NCBI RefSeq assembly: GCF_900143525.1
Contig: NZ_FREZ01000016.1
Span: forward strand, 25,340 to 89,339
Origin: Ruegeria sp. Alg231-54
GTDB lineage: Bacteria > Pseudomonadota > Alphaproteobacteria > Rhodobacterales > Rhodobacteraceae
Length of the DNA stretch: 64,000 bases
Direction of reading: 5' to 3'
Numbering within the stretch: position 1 is the stretch's first letter; each line of letters begins with the position of its first letter. Shown in pieces: positions 16,866-26,108 of the stretch. The position numbers were made by a program, and so were the translations under genes. The notes under the pieces were generated by a model. It made no database searches and was not told the DNA's origin. It saw only the letters and a program-made list of their open reading frames with translations.

Positions 16866-18455
16866 TCACACGAGTTTACGGTTTGGTAAACTTCGGGTCA
16901 CAATCAAGCCTAACAAAGATAGAAATACTAGAAACCACACACCGATCTTAAATGACTGAGTACGCTCTTCTCCGTAGGCCTTGAGAATCACCGCGCTTTG
17001 ATCGACGCTGGCTCCGGCATCTTGCATTGCTTCTGCCAGTTGGCTGCTGGAAACTAGCTCGACACTATTCTGGAGCGCTTGCGTGATTTCGACTTTTGCT
17101 TCGGCCTCGAGATCTGGGTAAGCCATAACGCGATCCTGCAGTCCTGTTGTCAGTGTGCCAAGCATTATCGTACCGACCAAAGCCACACCTATTGAGTTTC
17201 CTAACTGTTCAAATGTACCATTCAAGCCAGAAACTTCTGCGGTTTGGTCTGGGGCAACAGAGGAAAGCACCAAATTTAATATCTGAGATGCAATCAAGCC
17301 AACCCCAGCTCCAAATACTATTCCGGTCGCCATATCAGAGGGCTCTGCGTCAGGCGAAACCGTAACAGCGATCAAAATAAGTCCTACGATAGCAAGCAAG
17401 AACCCTGTTCGAATGATTAGCCGAGCTGAAAATTGAGCTGACAACCTTGCACCGCCGAGAGCTGAAACCAACAGGGCAAGTGAAAACGGAATGAGAGCCA
17501 AACCAGTTTCCATTGCGGTGAACTCGAACGAGAGTTGGAGCAACAATGGCATTGTAAATAGGAATGCCGCCATTACAGCCATTTGTATGAACCGAACAGC
17601 AATACCCGCCTTCAAACCTGTGGTGCGAAATACTGATGGTCGAAAGATCGCGACGTCGCCTTGTTCATCCCGTCCAGCTGTCCAACTGAAAAGCACAAAG
17701 ATTAGTGTAACCCCAGTTAGAAACACGAAGGGAACCACTGAGAGACCCAGCGGAGCCAGCTTCATTGAACCGATAACGAAGGGCTGCTTTGCCACCCAGA
17801 ACCCGTAGCTTTGTCCGAGCAATACCGCCATCACAATAGTCGACCATCCGAAGATCGAAAGCGCAGCACCGACATAGTCGAATTTGGGGCGGCTTCCCTG
17901 ACGAAGTTCGGTTGATATGTATCGGCAACAAACGAGCACAACGATAACAATTGCGACTTCCAATCGAAAAGCCCACCGCCAGCTGTAGTAAGTTGTAAGG
18001 AAGCCTCCGACAATGGGGCCCATAGCAGCCCCAACAGCCCCTACTGCGCTGATTACACCGTAGGCCGTTGCTCGGTCTTTGTCTTCATATGCCTCACGAA
18101 GAATGGTTTGGATGTTGGGCATCATCAGGGCTGATCCGATACCTTCTATCACGGACCAACCGATAATCAGCATCATCAACGATGTGCTGATTGACGCCAT
18201 TGCTGTGCCGACGCCAAAGATTGCTAGCCCAAGCACAAAGGTCCGTTTCTTTCCAATCACATCGGCAAGTTTGCCCCCTATGAGTATGAAAGATGCCATC
18301 ACAAGTGCATACAAAGAAATTGCAGCTTGGATGCCAGTTACCGAAGTGTTCAGATCAACCACGAGAGCGGAAATCGAGACATTCATAACCGTGGTATCGA
18401 TAACAATTATGAACATTGACAGAGAAAGTGTTAACAGCACCATCCACTTGCGCAT
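16866..18455 (-). CDS. MFS drug exporter, DHA2 (EmrB/QacA-like, 14-helix) family
   Basis: A 529-residue transporter. The N terminus has LSLSMFIIVIDTTVMNVSIS, the DHA2 motif D1 region (D-T-T-V-N), then GGKLADVIGKKRTFVLGL, which is MFS motif A, and GAVGAAMGPIVGGFLTTYYS, the motif C antiporter signature with GPxxGG. Length and hydrophobic pattern fit 14 helices. The family exports drugs or other hydrophobic compounds by proton antiport. No adaptor (EmrA) or TetR gene is adjacent, so the substrate and regulation are unknown. Confidence 0.9.
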   Translation of the reverse strand: MRKWMVLLTLSLSMFIIVIDTTVMNVSISALVVDLNTSVTGIQAAISLYALVMASFILIGGKLADVIGKKRTFVLGLAIFGVGTAMASISTSLMMLIIGWSVIEGIGSALMMPNIQTILREAYEDKDRATAYGVISAVGAVGAAMGPIVGGFLTTYYSWRWAFRLEVAIVIVVLVCCRYISTELRQGSRPKFDYVGAALSIFGWSTIVMAVLLGQSYGFWVAKQPFVIGSMKLAPLGLSVVPFVFLTGVTLIFVLFSWTAGRDEQGDVAIFRPSVFRTTGLKAGIAVRFIQMAVMAAFLFTMPLLLQLSFEFTAMETGLALIPFSLALLVSALGGARLSAQFSARLIIRTGFLLAIVGLILIAVTVSPDAEPSDMATGIVFGAGVGLIASQILNLVLSSVAPDQTAEVSGLNGTFEQLGNSIGVALVGTIMLGTLTTGLQDRVMAYPDLEAEAKVEITQALQNSVELVSSSQLAEAMQDAGASVDQSAVILKAYGEERTQSFKIGVWFLVFLSLLGLIVTRSLPNRKLV

Positions 18456-18549
18456 AGTAACCGAACTCCAAAACTCTTTGTAGATTTTTAAAGGCTAGCC
18501 GAGTGCTCCATCACAATGCACGGATTTTCTGATACGACCAATAACTTCC

Positions 18550-20091
18550 CTACAACATCCATTCGATAGGCAACCATCTGGCAAAAATGGTTAGGGTTCT
18601 TTGAAGCTTGGTAGTTTCAGGGTCGAATGTGTAGCTTTTCGTTTCCCCAGAATCTGACTCCATTGTCCATTTAAGTGTGCCGTCGTTTGAGAGGGTTACA
18701 CGATAAGAAATTTCTGGCCGTTGAATTTGTGATCCAAGAGTGGCTGCGATAGACGGGCTTTCGATGAGAAGGCCCATTTCTGTGTTCAGCTGAGCTGATC
18801 GTGGATCGAGGTTATATGACCCGATGAAAACCCTTTTTCGATCGAAACCAAAAACCTTTGCGTGTAATCCCGATGCAGATCCAGCCAGTATCTCGGGAAG
18901 GCTGCGGTCGCTATGTTCTTCCCTCAAAGCGCGAAGCTCGAACAGTTCAACCCCACTTTTCAACAAATCTTCACGATAACCCATATATGCGGCGTGAACG
19001 GGCATTACGTCGGTGGCATCAAGCGAGTTTGTCAAAACGCGAACATCTACACCCGATCGAGCTAGGCTTTCCAAAATCTCTGCTCCGCGTTTTCCAGGTA
19101 CGAAATAGGCGGACACGAGATCAATAGATGATTTGGATTGCTGAGCTACTTGAATTAGACGCTCCACTAACAAATCTTCAGCACTTGCTTCACCCAGACC
19201 TTTTAATGGGCTATCGGAAAAAAGAGTGACGTCGCTCCATTCAAACTTCAATGTCTTTTCGGCAAGTCCCGCGGTCAATGCGTTTTCCTCTATGGCTTTC
19301 TGATAGCCAACACCAGCGACGGAATCCCTTGCTGCATCTGCCAAATTTTCCAGCTTCTTCTCCTTTGATGGAGGCAGAATTACTGCTGCATCATATGCTG
19401 AACCGCTGTTCCAGTATGAATCAAATGCATCGGAGACTTCTTCAACAATAGGTCCGATGGCGATTACATCTACATCCAAGTAATGAGTGCCAGATCCATA
19501 GTCGAAATAGATGTCCCCGATGTTGCGACCACCGACGATTGTAACTACTCCGTCAAATGTAATTGACTTATTGTGCATTCGCCTGTTCAGTCGATTGAAG
19601 TCAAAGAAGTAAGACAGCAATTTGGGACGTCTTAGTGTGAACGGATTAAATAGGCGCACGCTTGCCGTCGGCATATCGTCAAGTTCAGCCAGCAGCTCGT
19701 CGAGTCCGCTTATCCCGTTATCGTCAACCAGTAGCCGTACGCGAACGCCTCGTTGTGCAGCTGATCTAAGTTCGTCAAGAAGCATTAGACCGGTGATATC
19801 ATCTTGCCATATGTAGTACTGCGCATCGATTGACGATACCGCGTCCCTAGAAAGAATTGCACGCGCTGCAAACGCAGCACCGCCATTTCGCAATGGGCGG
19901 ACACCATCTTTTCCAGGATTACGAGACATCGCAGCATTAATTACCTGCCCAAGCGGACCATGCCACGATGGCGGCTCCTTTGAGGTCTGATGCGAAAAAT
20001 TGGATGTCGGCAAAGGGTAAGCCAATCTCAAAAGTAGCATGCAAAACGCGAAAGCTGCGACAACTACAACGAAAATTTTCACAAGACGCAT
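18550..20091 (-). CDS. Phospholipase D superfamily / cardiolipin synthase-like protein
   Basis: A 513-residue membrane-anchored PLD-superfamily protein. The start at 20091 puts a membrane segment at the N terminus (IFVVVVAAFAFCMLLLRLAY). Two HKD motifs are intact: HNKSITFD at about 173-180 and HAKVFGFD at about 409-416, each followed by the usual GG/GSxN element (IVGGRNIGDIYF, FIGSYNLDPRS). The architecture and the motif spacing resemble ClsC (YmdC)-type cardiolipin synthases. Phospholipid head-group transfer at the inner membrane is the likely role; a nuclease or hydrolase role cannot be excluded. Confidence 0.88.
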   Translation of the reverse strand: MRLVKIFVVVVAAFAFCMLLLRLAYPLPTSNFSHQTSKEPPSWHGPLGQVINAAMSRNPGKDGVRPLRNGGAAFAARAILSRDAVSSIDAQYYIWQDDITGLMLLDELRSAAQRGVRVRLLVDDNGISGLDELLAELDDMPTASVRLFNPFTLRRPKLLSYFFDFNRLNRRMHNKSITFDGVVTIVGGRNIGDIYFDYGSGTHYLDVDVIAIGPIVEEVSDAFDSYWNSGSAYDAAVILPPSKEKKLENLADAARDSVAGVGYQKAIEENALTAGLAEKTLKFEWSDVTLFSDSPLKGLGEASAEDLLVERLIQVAQQSKSSIDLVSAYFVPGKRGAEILESLARSGVDVRVLTNSLDATDVMPVHAAYMGYREDLLKSGVELFELRALREEHSDRSLPEILAGSASGLHAKVFGFDRKRVFIGSYNLDPRSAQLNTEMGLLIESPSIAATLGSQIQRPEISYRVTLSNDGTLKWTMESDSGETKSYTFDPETTKLQRTLTIFARWLPIEWML

Positions 20092-20412
20092 GCAACATCC
20101 CTGAGTCGAAGACGAAAGAAATTTCGCGAAAACTGTGCCATACACAAACCTGAGTGATCAAGAATGCCATTTTGGCTTTCTCAGAGGTAGACTAGCAAGC
20201 CGATCAAATATCAGATTAATCGAGGTTCTCTCTTCGTCTGCGAGAGAATTGCGCATCAATAGACCTCGTACCAGGCAAAGAATTTTGATTTCCGAACAGT
20301 GATGTATTGCACCAACATCGCACAGAAAACGCAACGACTATGGTGTGGATTTCCTTGTTCCGTCCGCATTTTAGAAGACAATATGGGGTGCGCAGCGAAC
20401 AAGGACATGAAA

Positions 20413-20940
20413 ATGAAAAACAAAATCTTATGGATTCTTTTGGCGGCTATTTCGATTCTGGGTGGCATCTATGCTTTGGCGAACCCAGTGCTGGCTAGTG
20501 GTTTCGCAACTATTTTGGTTGGCTGGGTGTTCGTAGCACTGGGTGTCGTTCAAGTCGTCACTGGATTTCGAGCGGAAAGCGCCGGTGCAAAGGTTTGGAC
20601 AGTCTTACTTGGTGCCTTGGCAGTATTCCTCGGCATCACAATTCTTGGACATCCGCTCAAGGGTATGGTGGCGCTGACGACGATGCTCGCAATTTTGTTC
20701 CTCTTCGGAGGTATGGCGAAAATCGTTCTATCTTTCGCCCTGGAAGACCGAAGATTTTTCTGGGCCGTTCTGATCTCCGGTATCGCATCTGTTGCATTGG
20801 CGGTCATCATATTCATGAACTGGCCGGTTTCCGCAGTTTCCGCTCTTGGCATCTTGTTGGGAGTTGAACTAATTTCTGACGGCATCTCTTCTCTCGCGAT
20901 GGCATTCAGCGACGACGGCGAAGAGGCGCAATCCACCTGA
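20413..20940 (+). CDS. HdeD-like (DUF308) membrane protein
   Basis: A 175-residue membrane protein with about six short hydrophobic segments (ILWILLAAISILGGIYALAN, ATILVGWVFVALGVVQVVTG, FWAVLISGIASVALAVIIFM). The paired-helix repeat and the LILG-like glycine pattern match the DUF308/HdeD family, linked to acid resistance in E. coli. AAGGA at 20401-20405 favours the ATG at 20413; upstream in-frame Met codons lack a ribosome site. It is divergent from the PLD gene. A hairpin follows the stop codon immediately. Confidence 0.85.
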   Translation: MKNKILWILLAAISILGGIYALANPVLASGFATILVGWVFVALGVVQVVTGFRAESAGAKVWTVLLGALAVFLGITILGHPLKGMVALTTMLAILFLFGGMAKIVLSFALEDRRFFWAVLISGIASVALAVIIFMNWPVSAVSALGILLGVELISDGISSLAMAFSDDGEEAQST

Positions 20941-20962
20941 GAAAGCCTTAGCTCCGGCTTTC
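20941..20962 (+). terminator. Hairpin just after the HdeD-like gene
   Basis: GAAAGCC at 20941-20947 pairs with GGCTTTC at 20956-20962 around an 8-base loop. It begins right after the stop codon. The following bases (CTTAGCC) lack a T-run, so termination would be weak or factor-dependent. Confidence 0.45.
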
Positions 20963-21329
20963 CTTAGCCAGGTAATTCGTTTCTGATAGCCAGGCTGGTG
21001 TTGCGTAATTCACATCCGCAACATCGGCCGTAAATCTGTTAAGCGGGTCGACATTCGTTGTGCTGTAGATACCTTACACCAACCCAGCTCACGTAGACCT
21101 AAAGCATCAGGTTACCTATGACCGCTTTGGGCTCGAAGCGGTCATTCGCTGCACCCGACGCAAATGACCGCTGTCCGGAACAAGGCAGGCACCGATGTGT
21201 CCTCCATCTTCAAGAGTTCGTTTGGATCAATTGCGACGCCAATTATTACAAGTTTTGTAGTGTCATGGCGTCCGTTTCGTTATAAAATAACACATCCCAT
21301 GAGCTCCAAAGTACCAATCGTCATAAACA
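20963..21329. repeat. Gap with dispersed repeat, left flank of the integrated element
   Basis: No gene is supported. The clearest copy of the dispersed repeat lies at about 21117-21182: ATGACCGCTTTGGGCTCGAA, GCGGTCATTCGCTGC, then AAATGACCGCTGTCCGGA. GCGGTCAT/ATGACCGC here are inverted and give a hairpin. As such repeats belong to the host chromosome, the left edge of the integrated element should lie between about 21190 and 21330. A near-palindrome GTTATAAAATAAC sits at about 21279-21291, probably part of the promoter for the next gene. Confidence 0.5.
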
Positions 21330-22220
21330 GTGAACTTCACGTCGCCAGAACACGAAAACCTATTCCACGAACGGGGCGCATCCTACCGCTTGGGTGAACC
21401 AAACGTGCGGGCTTGTGGCGCGCGGCTAAGAGCAGGTGAGGCGTGTCCAAATCCCCCAATCAAGGAAAGCAAACAAGGCCGGTGCCTTAGCCATTGCGGG
21501 CCTCATGCTGCCCGCGCTTTCCGCCAGCGCCAGAAACGCCGGTTTGAAACGGGCAGCGTGTCCGCTGAAGAATGGAACCGGGCCGAAGCCCGCCGTGCGG
21601 CCAACCGGCTTGGGGATCAGTGGAAGAAAAACCCCTGGTTATCGGGCAGCACAATCGACTTGGGCGAGCATGAATGTGCGTTTCGTGACGCGCTGGGCGG
21701 GTTGGATGTAGAGACCTTGCCCCCTGCCGTCGCGGATTGGCTTCGGTGGCGGTACCGGCGGAGGCAAATCGACCGGAAGAATTGCGTTGCTTGGCAAAAG
21801 GCTCTTACGCAGGACTTGCCTCGGCGGGTCGCGGACGCTGGGCCACGTCCAGTGAATGGCTGCGGACGTAACGCAAAGCCGAATATGAGGCCCCGGACGT
21901 GGCGTGTCGATACGTTGGAACGGGGAAGCGCGTCTAAACGAACCCTGCCCGACAACCCCAAAGCGCCCCGAGTCCAGCGCGGGAAAGGCTGCGGACGTCG
22001 CGGACGCCCCCGGACGCAACCTGCCAGTGAGAATGAACAGGCAGAGTTGTCGCGGGTGTATCGTGAGAATGCGGCCGTTCTGGAACCGATCATGGCGGGC
22101 GTCGCAGAGGAAAAAAAACAGTTAGCGGTGCTGCGGACCCTTCGGGACTATCTGGCCCGGCCTACGGACGCAGAGGCGTGCAAACGCTGGCTGACATTGG
22201 TTGCAGCCGCGCGGACGTAA
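21330..22220 (+). CDS. Unrecognised basic protein with Cys/His N-terminal cluster
   Basis: About 296 residues from a GTG; the start is uncertain. No function is recognised. The N-terminal part has C..RLRAGEACPNPPIKESK followed by GRCLSHCGPHAARAFRQRQK: a pattern of Cys and His with a Gly that may bind zinc and resembles short HGG-type motifs in proteins of alphaproteobacterial mobile elements. The middle has WNRAEARRAANRLGDQWKKN and TIDLGEHE. The protein is strongly basic (many Arg), which fits nucleic-acid binding. It is the leftmost gene of the P4-like element and points toward its neighbour. Confidence 0.6.
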   Translation: MNFTSPEHENLFHERGASYRLGEPNVRACGARLRAGEACPNPPIKESKQGRCLSHCGPHAARAFRQRQKRRFETGSVSAEEWNRAEARRAANRLGDQWKKNPWLSGSTIDLGEHECAFRDALGGLDVETLPPAVADWLRWRYRRRQIDRKNCVAWQKALTQDLPRRVADAGPRPVNGCGRNAKPNMRPRTWRVDTLERGSASKRTLPDNPKAPRVQRGKGCGRRGRPRTQPASENEQAELSRVYRENAAVLEPIMAGVAEEKKQLAVLRTLRDYLARPTDAEACKRWLTLVAAART

Positions 22221-22261
22221 TGGGGTGCCAGCGGCGCTATGCGCGCCGCCAGCTTGCCCGC

Positions 22262-22894
22262 TTACTTCTTGAACCAATCAAGAAGTTTGATTTCGCGCTC
22301 AAGTTTGGAAGGAATGTTCGCTGTTCCGTGCCGTTCCAGCCATTGGGCACAAAGGCTGTTGGGCGCAATGGCGTAGTGGATCGCGTGTTTTTTCCGGCTG
22401 GGTTCAGGCTTCCAATGCGCGGGAGGATAAAGGAGGACCTTTTTGTACCCCCGGCCCTCATGAATTTCATCCCACTTGCGCCAGAGGTCGGGCACCAGAT
22501 CGAAACAACGCTCAGCGTATGCCCGGAGTAGGTCAACGGCGAATTGTTCTTCTTCGACCAGCAGGGGCGGTTTTGCCGCCTCAAGGCGCTGCTGCAAAGC
22601 ATGATCGCTGAATTCTCGCGGTAGGATCACATAGTCGAGCCGCCAGCCGGGGCGCATTCCGCCGCGAGTGACGAAGTCCTTATCCTTATGACGGAAGGCT
22701 ACGGCAGCGCCCAGACCAGAGCGAGCCGCAGGGTCGGGGAAGGTCGCAAGCAGCGCCAAGCGGCGCGTATCGAACAAGTATGCCGTATCGGCAATGGGGT
22801 TTTGCCCTGGAAAAGTGTTTGCCACGGGGCCGTTAGGGAATGCCGCGTCAATTGCGGTTGCAGGGGCGGTAGGGGGTGCAAGGCTTTTGGTCAT
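22262..22894 (-). CDS. Unrecognised soluble protein in the integrated element
   Basis: A 210-residue protein without recognised domain. GAGG lies seven bases ahead of the ATG. It has no signal peptide or membrane helix. Notable stretches are GMRPGWRLDYVILPREFSDH and EEEQFAVDLLRAYAERCFDL, the latter probably helical. It lies downstream of the primase-helicase gene in the same direction, with the iteron cluster in between, so it may be expressed separately. Possible roles are cargo, immunity or replication control; none can be supported from sequence. Confidence 0.6.
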   Translation of the reverse strand: MTKSLAPPTAPATAIDAAFPNGPVANTFPGQNPIADTAYLFDTRRLALLATFPDPAARSGLGAAVAFRHKDKDFVTRGGMRPGWRLDYVILPREFSDHALQQRLEAAKPPLLVEEEQFAVDLLRAYAERCFDLVPDLWRKWDEIHEGRGYKKVLLYPPAHWKPEPSRKKHAIHYAIAPNSLCAQWLERHGTANIPSKLEREIKLLDWFKK

Positions 22895-23079
22895 TGTCAG
22901 GCCTCTTTTTCATTTGTTTTGTTCTTTCAGGGTAGGCCGGACGTTGCCTGTTTGCGGTCGTCCTACGGGACAGCGTTGCCCGCGTGTTTATCGCTGCAAT
23001 GTGGTCTGACTGTCAGTATGTCTAAACAGTCAGGCTAACAGTCAGATCATGTGTTTCCGTTCTTCAAAATTGGGCCGCT

Positions 23080-23381
23080 GGTGACAGCACGTGACGGCTG
23101 GTGACAGCTTGAATTGTTTCGGCTGTCACCCTTAACGGTCTATTTTAAATCACTAAATTCCTCGGGTGACAGCGGTGACAGCTGTTCTCCCTTCTTTTCT
23201 AAATAAAAAGAAAAAGGGGGAGGAAAGCGCAATGCGCCACGGCCAGACAAAGAGAGGGCTATTATTGTAGAAGTTTCGTGCATTTGGCTGTCACCGCTGT
23301 CACCATTTCATTTTGTCATTCTTAAACAATTAGTTATGGGTGACAGCAGGCTTGCGCGGTTGCCGTCACCCTGCCGTCACG
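23080..23381. repeat. Iteron cluster, putative replication origin of the P4-like element
   Basis: The nonamer GGTGACAGC occurs eight times exactly: forward at 23080, 23100, 23165, 23174 and 23339, and inverted at 23122, 23287 and 23296. Three one- or two-base variants (GTGACGGC type) lie at 23090, 23362 and 23373. Two pairs are back to back (23165/23174; 23287/23296) in opposite orientation around an A+T-rich core at about 23185-23285. Phage P4 uses GGTGAACAG-type iterons bound by its primase-helicase. The cluster sits at the 3' end of the primase-helicase gene, which fits an origin. Confidence 0.75.
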
Positions 23382-26043
23382 CGGCCAAGGCAGTTGTCAT
23401 GCCGTGGGTGGTGCTTGTTTTCATTATCAGGCGGATTTGGCGGTTGTTCTTTGTCCGGGCCAATTCCCGGTCAATACCCCAAGCGTCGGCAAGTCCGGGC
23501 CACAAACGATCGTACTGCCCTTTGAACGGCATACGATTCACATCCCACTGCGGCGCACCGAATGCCGGCACGTTCGCAATGGCGGTTTCCAACTCAGAGT
23601 ATGTGCCCTGCCACACACCGCCCGGCGACGATTGCAACAGCGCGCGAATGCGCCAAGCGACGGGGTTGCCCTCAAGGATGCGTCCAGCCTCGCTCTGTTC
23701 ACCTTCACACAGCGCCGCCATACACAGGCCCAACGGCCAACCTAGGCCGCGCCCAATGGCTTCTGCGGTGATTGCAGCATCCGACAAGCGCGGCGGTTCC
23801 AAACGCCCTTGGTCACAATCCGTTTGGACAGCAGCCCATTGCTTCAATCCCCCGGCCATCGCGGCGTACAGTGCGCCAAGAATTTTAGGGTAGTCAGCCA
23901 CCCAAGCCGCGCCCAGCGCGCTTTCGCTCCGGCGATTGGCTCGGCTGATGCTTGGCGGTTCGATGCGCAACGTCCGCTGCCCAATGTCCGGCAGACGCAC
24001 GATGTCGGAGAGAACGCTCGTAAACGTCACCGACGCGTGCGCTTGCAGAATTGAACGGTCGCCATCGCTGTACAGCTTGCGCGCGGCATGGGCCGTGCCA
24101 GATGCGATTGCACACAGGACGTCGGATGTGGCCTTGGTGATGCCGCTGGCGTTGTCTACGACCATGTTCAAACGGCTAGCCACGATTGGGAACATTTTCT
24201 CCGGCTCACGAGGCAGCGTGGACGTCACAGCCGCCGCATCCGGGTCCGTGAGGTCCGTCAGACGCCGTGCCATCGTTGTTTTGCCTGAGCCTTGCTGCCC
24301 GGCGATCATCAAATGCGGAACGGTTCCAGGTCGATAGAGGGCAGACGCAAGGATGCAAAGAAGCACGGACCGTTGCTGCACGCCGGGGTCACTCGCGCCT
24401 GCACCCGGGTTGAAAGAGGCCAGCGGCAAGTGCCGCGCCAACAAGGGAAAGAGTTGTGCTGAGGGTACGCCGGTTTCAGGTTCGGGCAGCGGCAATGCAC
24501 CTTTGCGAGTTGTCATCTGCAGCGGCACGGCAGACAGCGGCACCAGCTTCCAACCAGATGCGTCAATCTTAACCGCGCGCCCAGCTTCCATACAGTTCAC
24601 ATACAAGACGGCATTGCCCGCACCGTCGGATGTTTGAGCCTGACGAAAGAAAACGTCCTCTCGCGGCGCGTCTACGTCCACACGGTTCAGCAGATGTTCA
24701 AAGAGGTTCCCGGCAGCCGTCCCCGTCAGGTTATGCCCTTTCTTGGCTGCCAACCGCAGAATACCGCGATCCTTGCCCGAGACGTCATACAGGTTGCCAT
24801 TGCGGGACAACCAGACAGTACCTTTGCGGTCCTGAAACAGATAAGCCCCGTCGGCTAGAACGGACGCTGCTGCGCGTTCGTGAGCGGCACCGTTTGTTTC
24901 TTGCCGCTTGGCTGCCATTGCGTCCACGTCCGCAGGATAAGGCTGCGCAGACTCGAATGCGATCCCGGCCAAGAATGCGGACGCGGAAGGCGGAAGGCTT
25001 TCGGTGTTCTTGCCCGACGCGTTCAGCGCCGACACATGGTTCTCGTACTGTGTGCGGATCATCGCCAGAAAATCCGGGGTCCGCATGTTGTCGCAAGACG
25101 CGTGGTTGCAAAAACAGGCCCCATCAGATCCGATGAACGAGAACCCCGTCTCGGCCCGGTCGCCGTGCGCCTGCCAGTTCGGACACATGGCGTCAACAAC
25201 GCCCTCTGTCCGTGAGCGGGGTTCGAGGTCGACAATCTCAGCCATCCGCACAATCGCATCGTCCATAGACGCGGTGCGCGGTCGCGCACCTGCGCCGGTT
25301 GCTGCCAAGTCTTTCGAGGTCTGCGCCGACAAAGGCACGGCAGCGTCGCGCCAGTTTTCGCCGCCGATCAACACGCGACCGATCTGGTCAATGCTGGCCG
25401 ACCTCTCGGGGTGCCACTCGGTATAGCCGACGGCGGGTGCCCGGTTCTTGCTGCCCTTGTATTTGGGCTTTGAGTTGTGCCCCCACGGCAGACGCAGGTA
25501 GCGCGTGGCGTCGTGCAGGGCGTCGGTCAGTCCGCGTTCGATCATGTAGGCGCGGACCAGAGCCAGTTCTTGCCAGCGTTCGGGCGACGCTGCGTCCCCT
25601 GTCAACACCCAGCCCCACGTCTCGTTATTTGGGGATGTTTCAATGCGGAACGTCGGCTCGGGGAAGCCCATCGCAAACATGGCGTCCCACATAGCCGGGT
25701 CCACTTTCGTTCCGATGTCGTCCGCGTAAAGCAGGGGTTGCGAAACGACTTCGCCCAGGGTCCGGTTGTTCGCCCCCTCGCGCAGCAGACCCGTACAGAA
25801 ATACAGGTCGGCGTTGTCCACGTCAGGCAAGCGGCGTTGTAGTGCGTCAACGCCTTGCATACCGAACCAACTGGCGCGCGTTTCAATGTCAGGGAAGCCC
25901 GCCAACCAAACTTGGTTCTCTTTGTCGGGGCCATAGATCGAGGTAAGAAAATCGGTGATAACCTGCCAGCCGTTGGCTGTTTGTCGTTGGGCTGCAAGGT
26001 TATGTTGCCCGCCACTGGCAGGTTTGGTAGGTTCTGTGCTCAT
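23377..26043 (-). CDS. P4-alpha-like primase-helicase
   Basis: An 888-residue replication protein. Residues about 75-240 resemble a RepB-type primase (FRIETSPNNETWGWVLTG, YLRLPWGHNSKPKY). Residues 287-317 hold a zinc-finger-like set (CPNW..H, then CFCNHASC). The C-terminal part is an ATPase with Walker A AGQQGSGKTTMARRL at about 581-595 and MVVDNAS as a likely Walker B/sensor region. P4 alpha (777 residues) has the same order of primase, SF3-type helicase and origin-binding tail. It would unwind and prime at the adjacent iterons. The gene lies upstream of them, between the AlpA-like gene and the unknown protein. Confidence 0.8.
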   Translation of the reverse strand: MSTEPTKPASGGQHNLAAQRQTANGWQVITDFLTSIYGPDKENQVWLAGFPDIETRASWFGMQGVDALQRRLPDVDNADLYFCTGLLREGANNRTLGEVVSQPLLYADDIGTKVDPAMWDAMFAMGFPEPTFRIETSPNNETWGWVLTGDAASPERWQELALVRAYMIERGLTDALHDATRYLRLPWGHNSKPKYKGSKNRAPAVGYTEWHPERSASIDQIGRVLIGGENWRDAAVPLSAQTSKDLAATGAGARPRTASMDDAIVRMAEIVDLEPRSRTEGVVDAMCPNWQAHGDRAETGFSFIGSDGACFCNHASCDNMRTPDFLAMIRTQYENHVSALNASGKNTESLPPSASAFLAGIAFESAQPYPADVDAMAAKRQETNGAAHERAAASVLADGAYLFQDRKGTVWLSRNGNLYDVSGKDRGILRLAAKKGHNLTGTAAGNLFEHLLNRVDVDAPREDVFFRQAQTSDGAGNAVLYVNCMEAGRAVKIDASGWKLVPLSAVPLQMTTRKGALPLPEPETGVPSAQLFPLLARHLPLASFNPGAGASDPGVQQRSVLLCILASALYRPGTVPHLMIAGQQGSGKTTMARRLTDLTDPDAAAVTSTLPREPEKMFPIVASRLNMVVDNASGITKATSDVLCAIASGTAHAARKLYSDGDRSILQAHASVTFTSVLSDIVRLPDIGQRTLRIEPPSISRANRRSESALGAAWVADYPKILGALYAAMAGGLKQWAAVQTDCDQGRLEPPRLSDAAITAEAIGRGLGWPLGLCMAALCEGEQSEAGRILEGNPVAWRIRALLQSSPGGVWQGTYSELETAIANVPAFGAPQWDVNRMPFKGQYDRLWPGLADAWGIDRELARTKNNRQIRLIMKTSTTHGMTTALAA

Positions 26044-26108
26044 AGATAGTTTGCCTTTTGCCCCGTTCTGCGTGCCGTCGCGGTCGGGGTTTTTCTTTTT
26101 TGAGTTGC

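Noticed and set aside
21279..21291. GTTATAAAATAAC as a second Zur box
   Set aside because: It is imperfect and no zinc-related gene is next to it; it is more likely part of an A+T-rich promoter at the element's edge.
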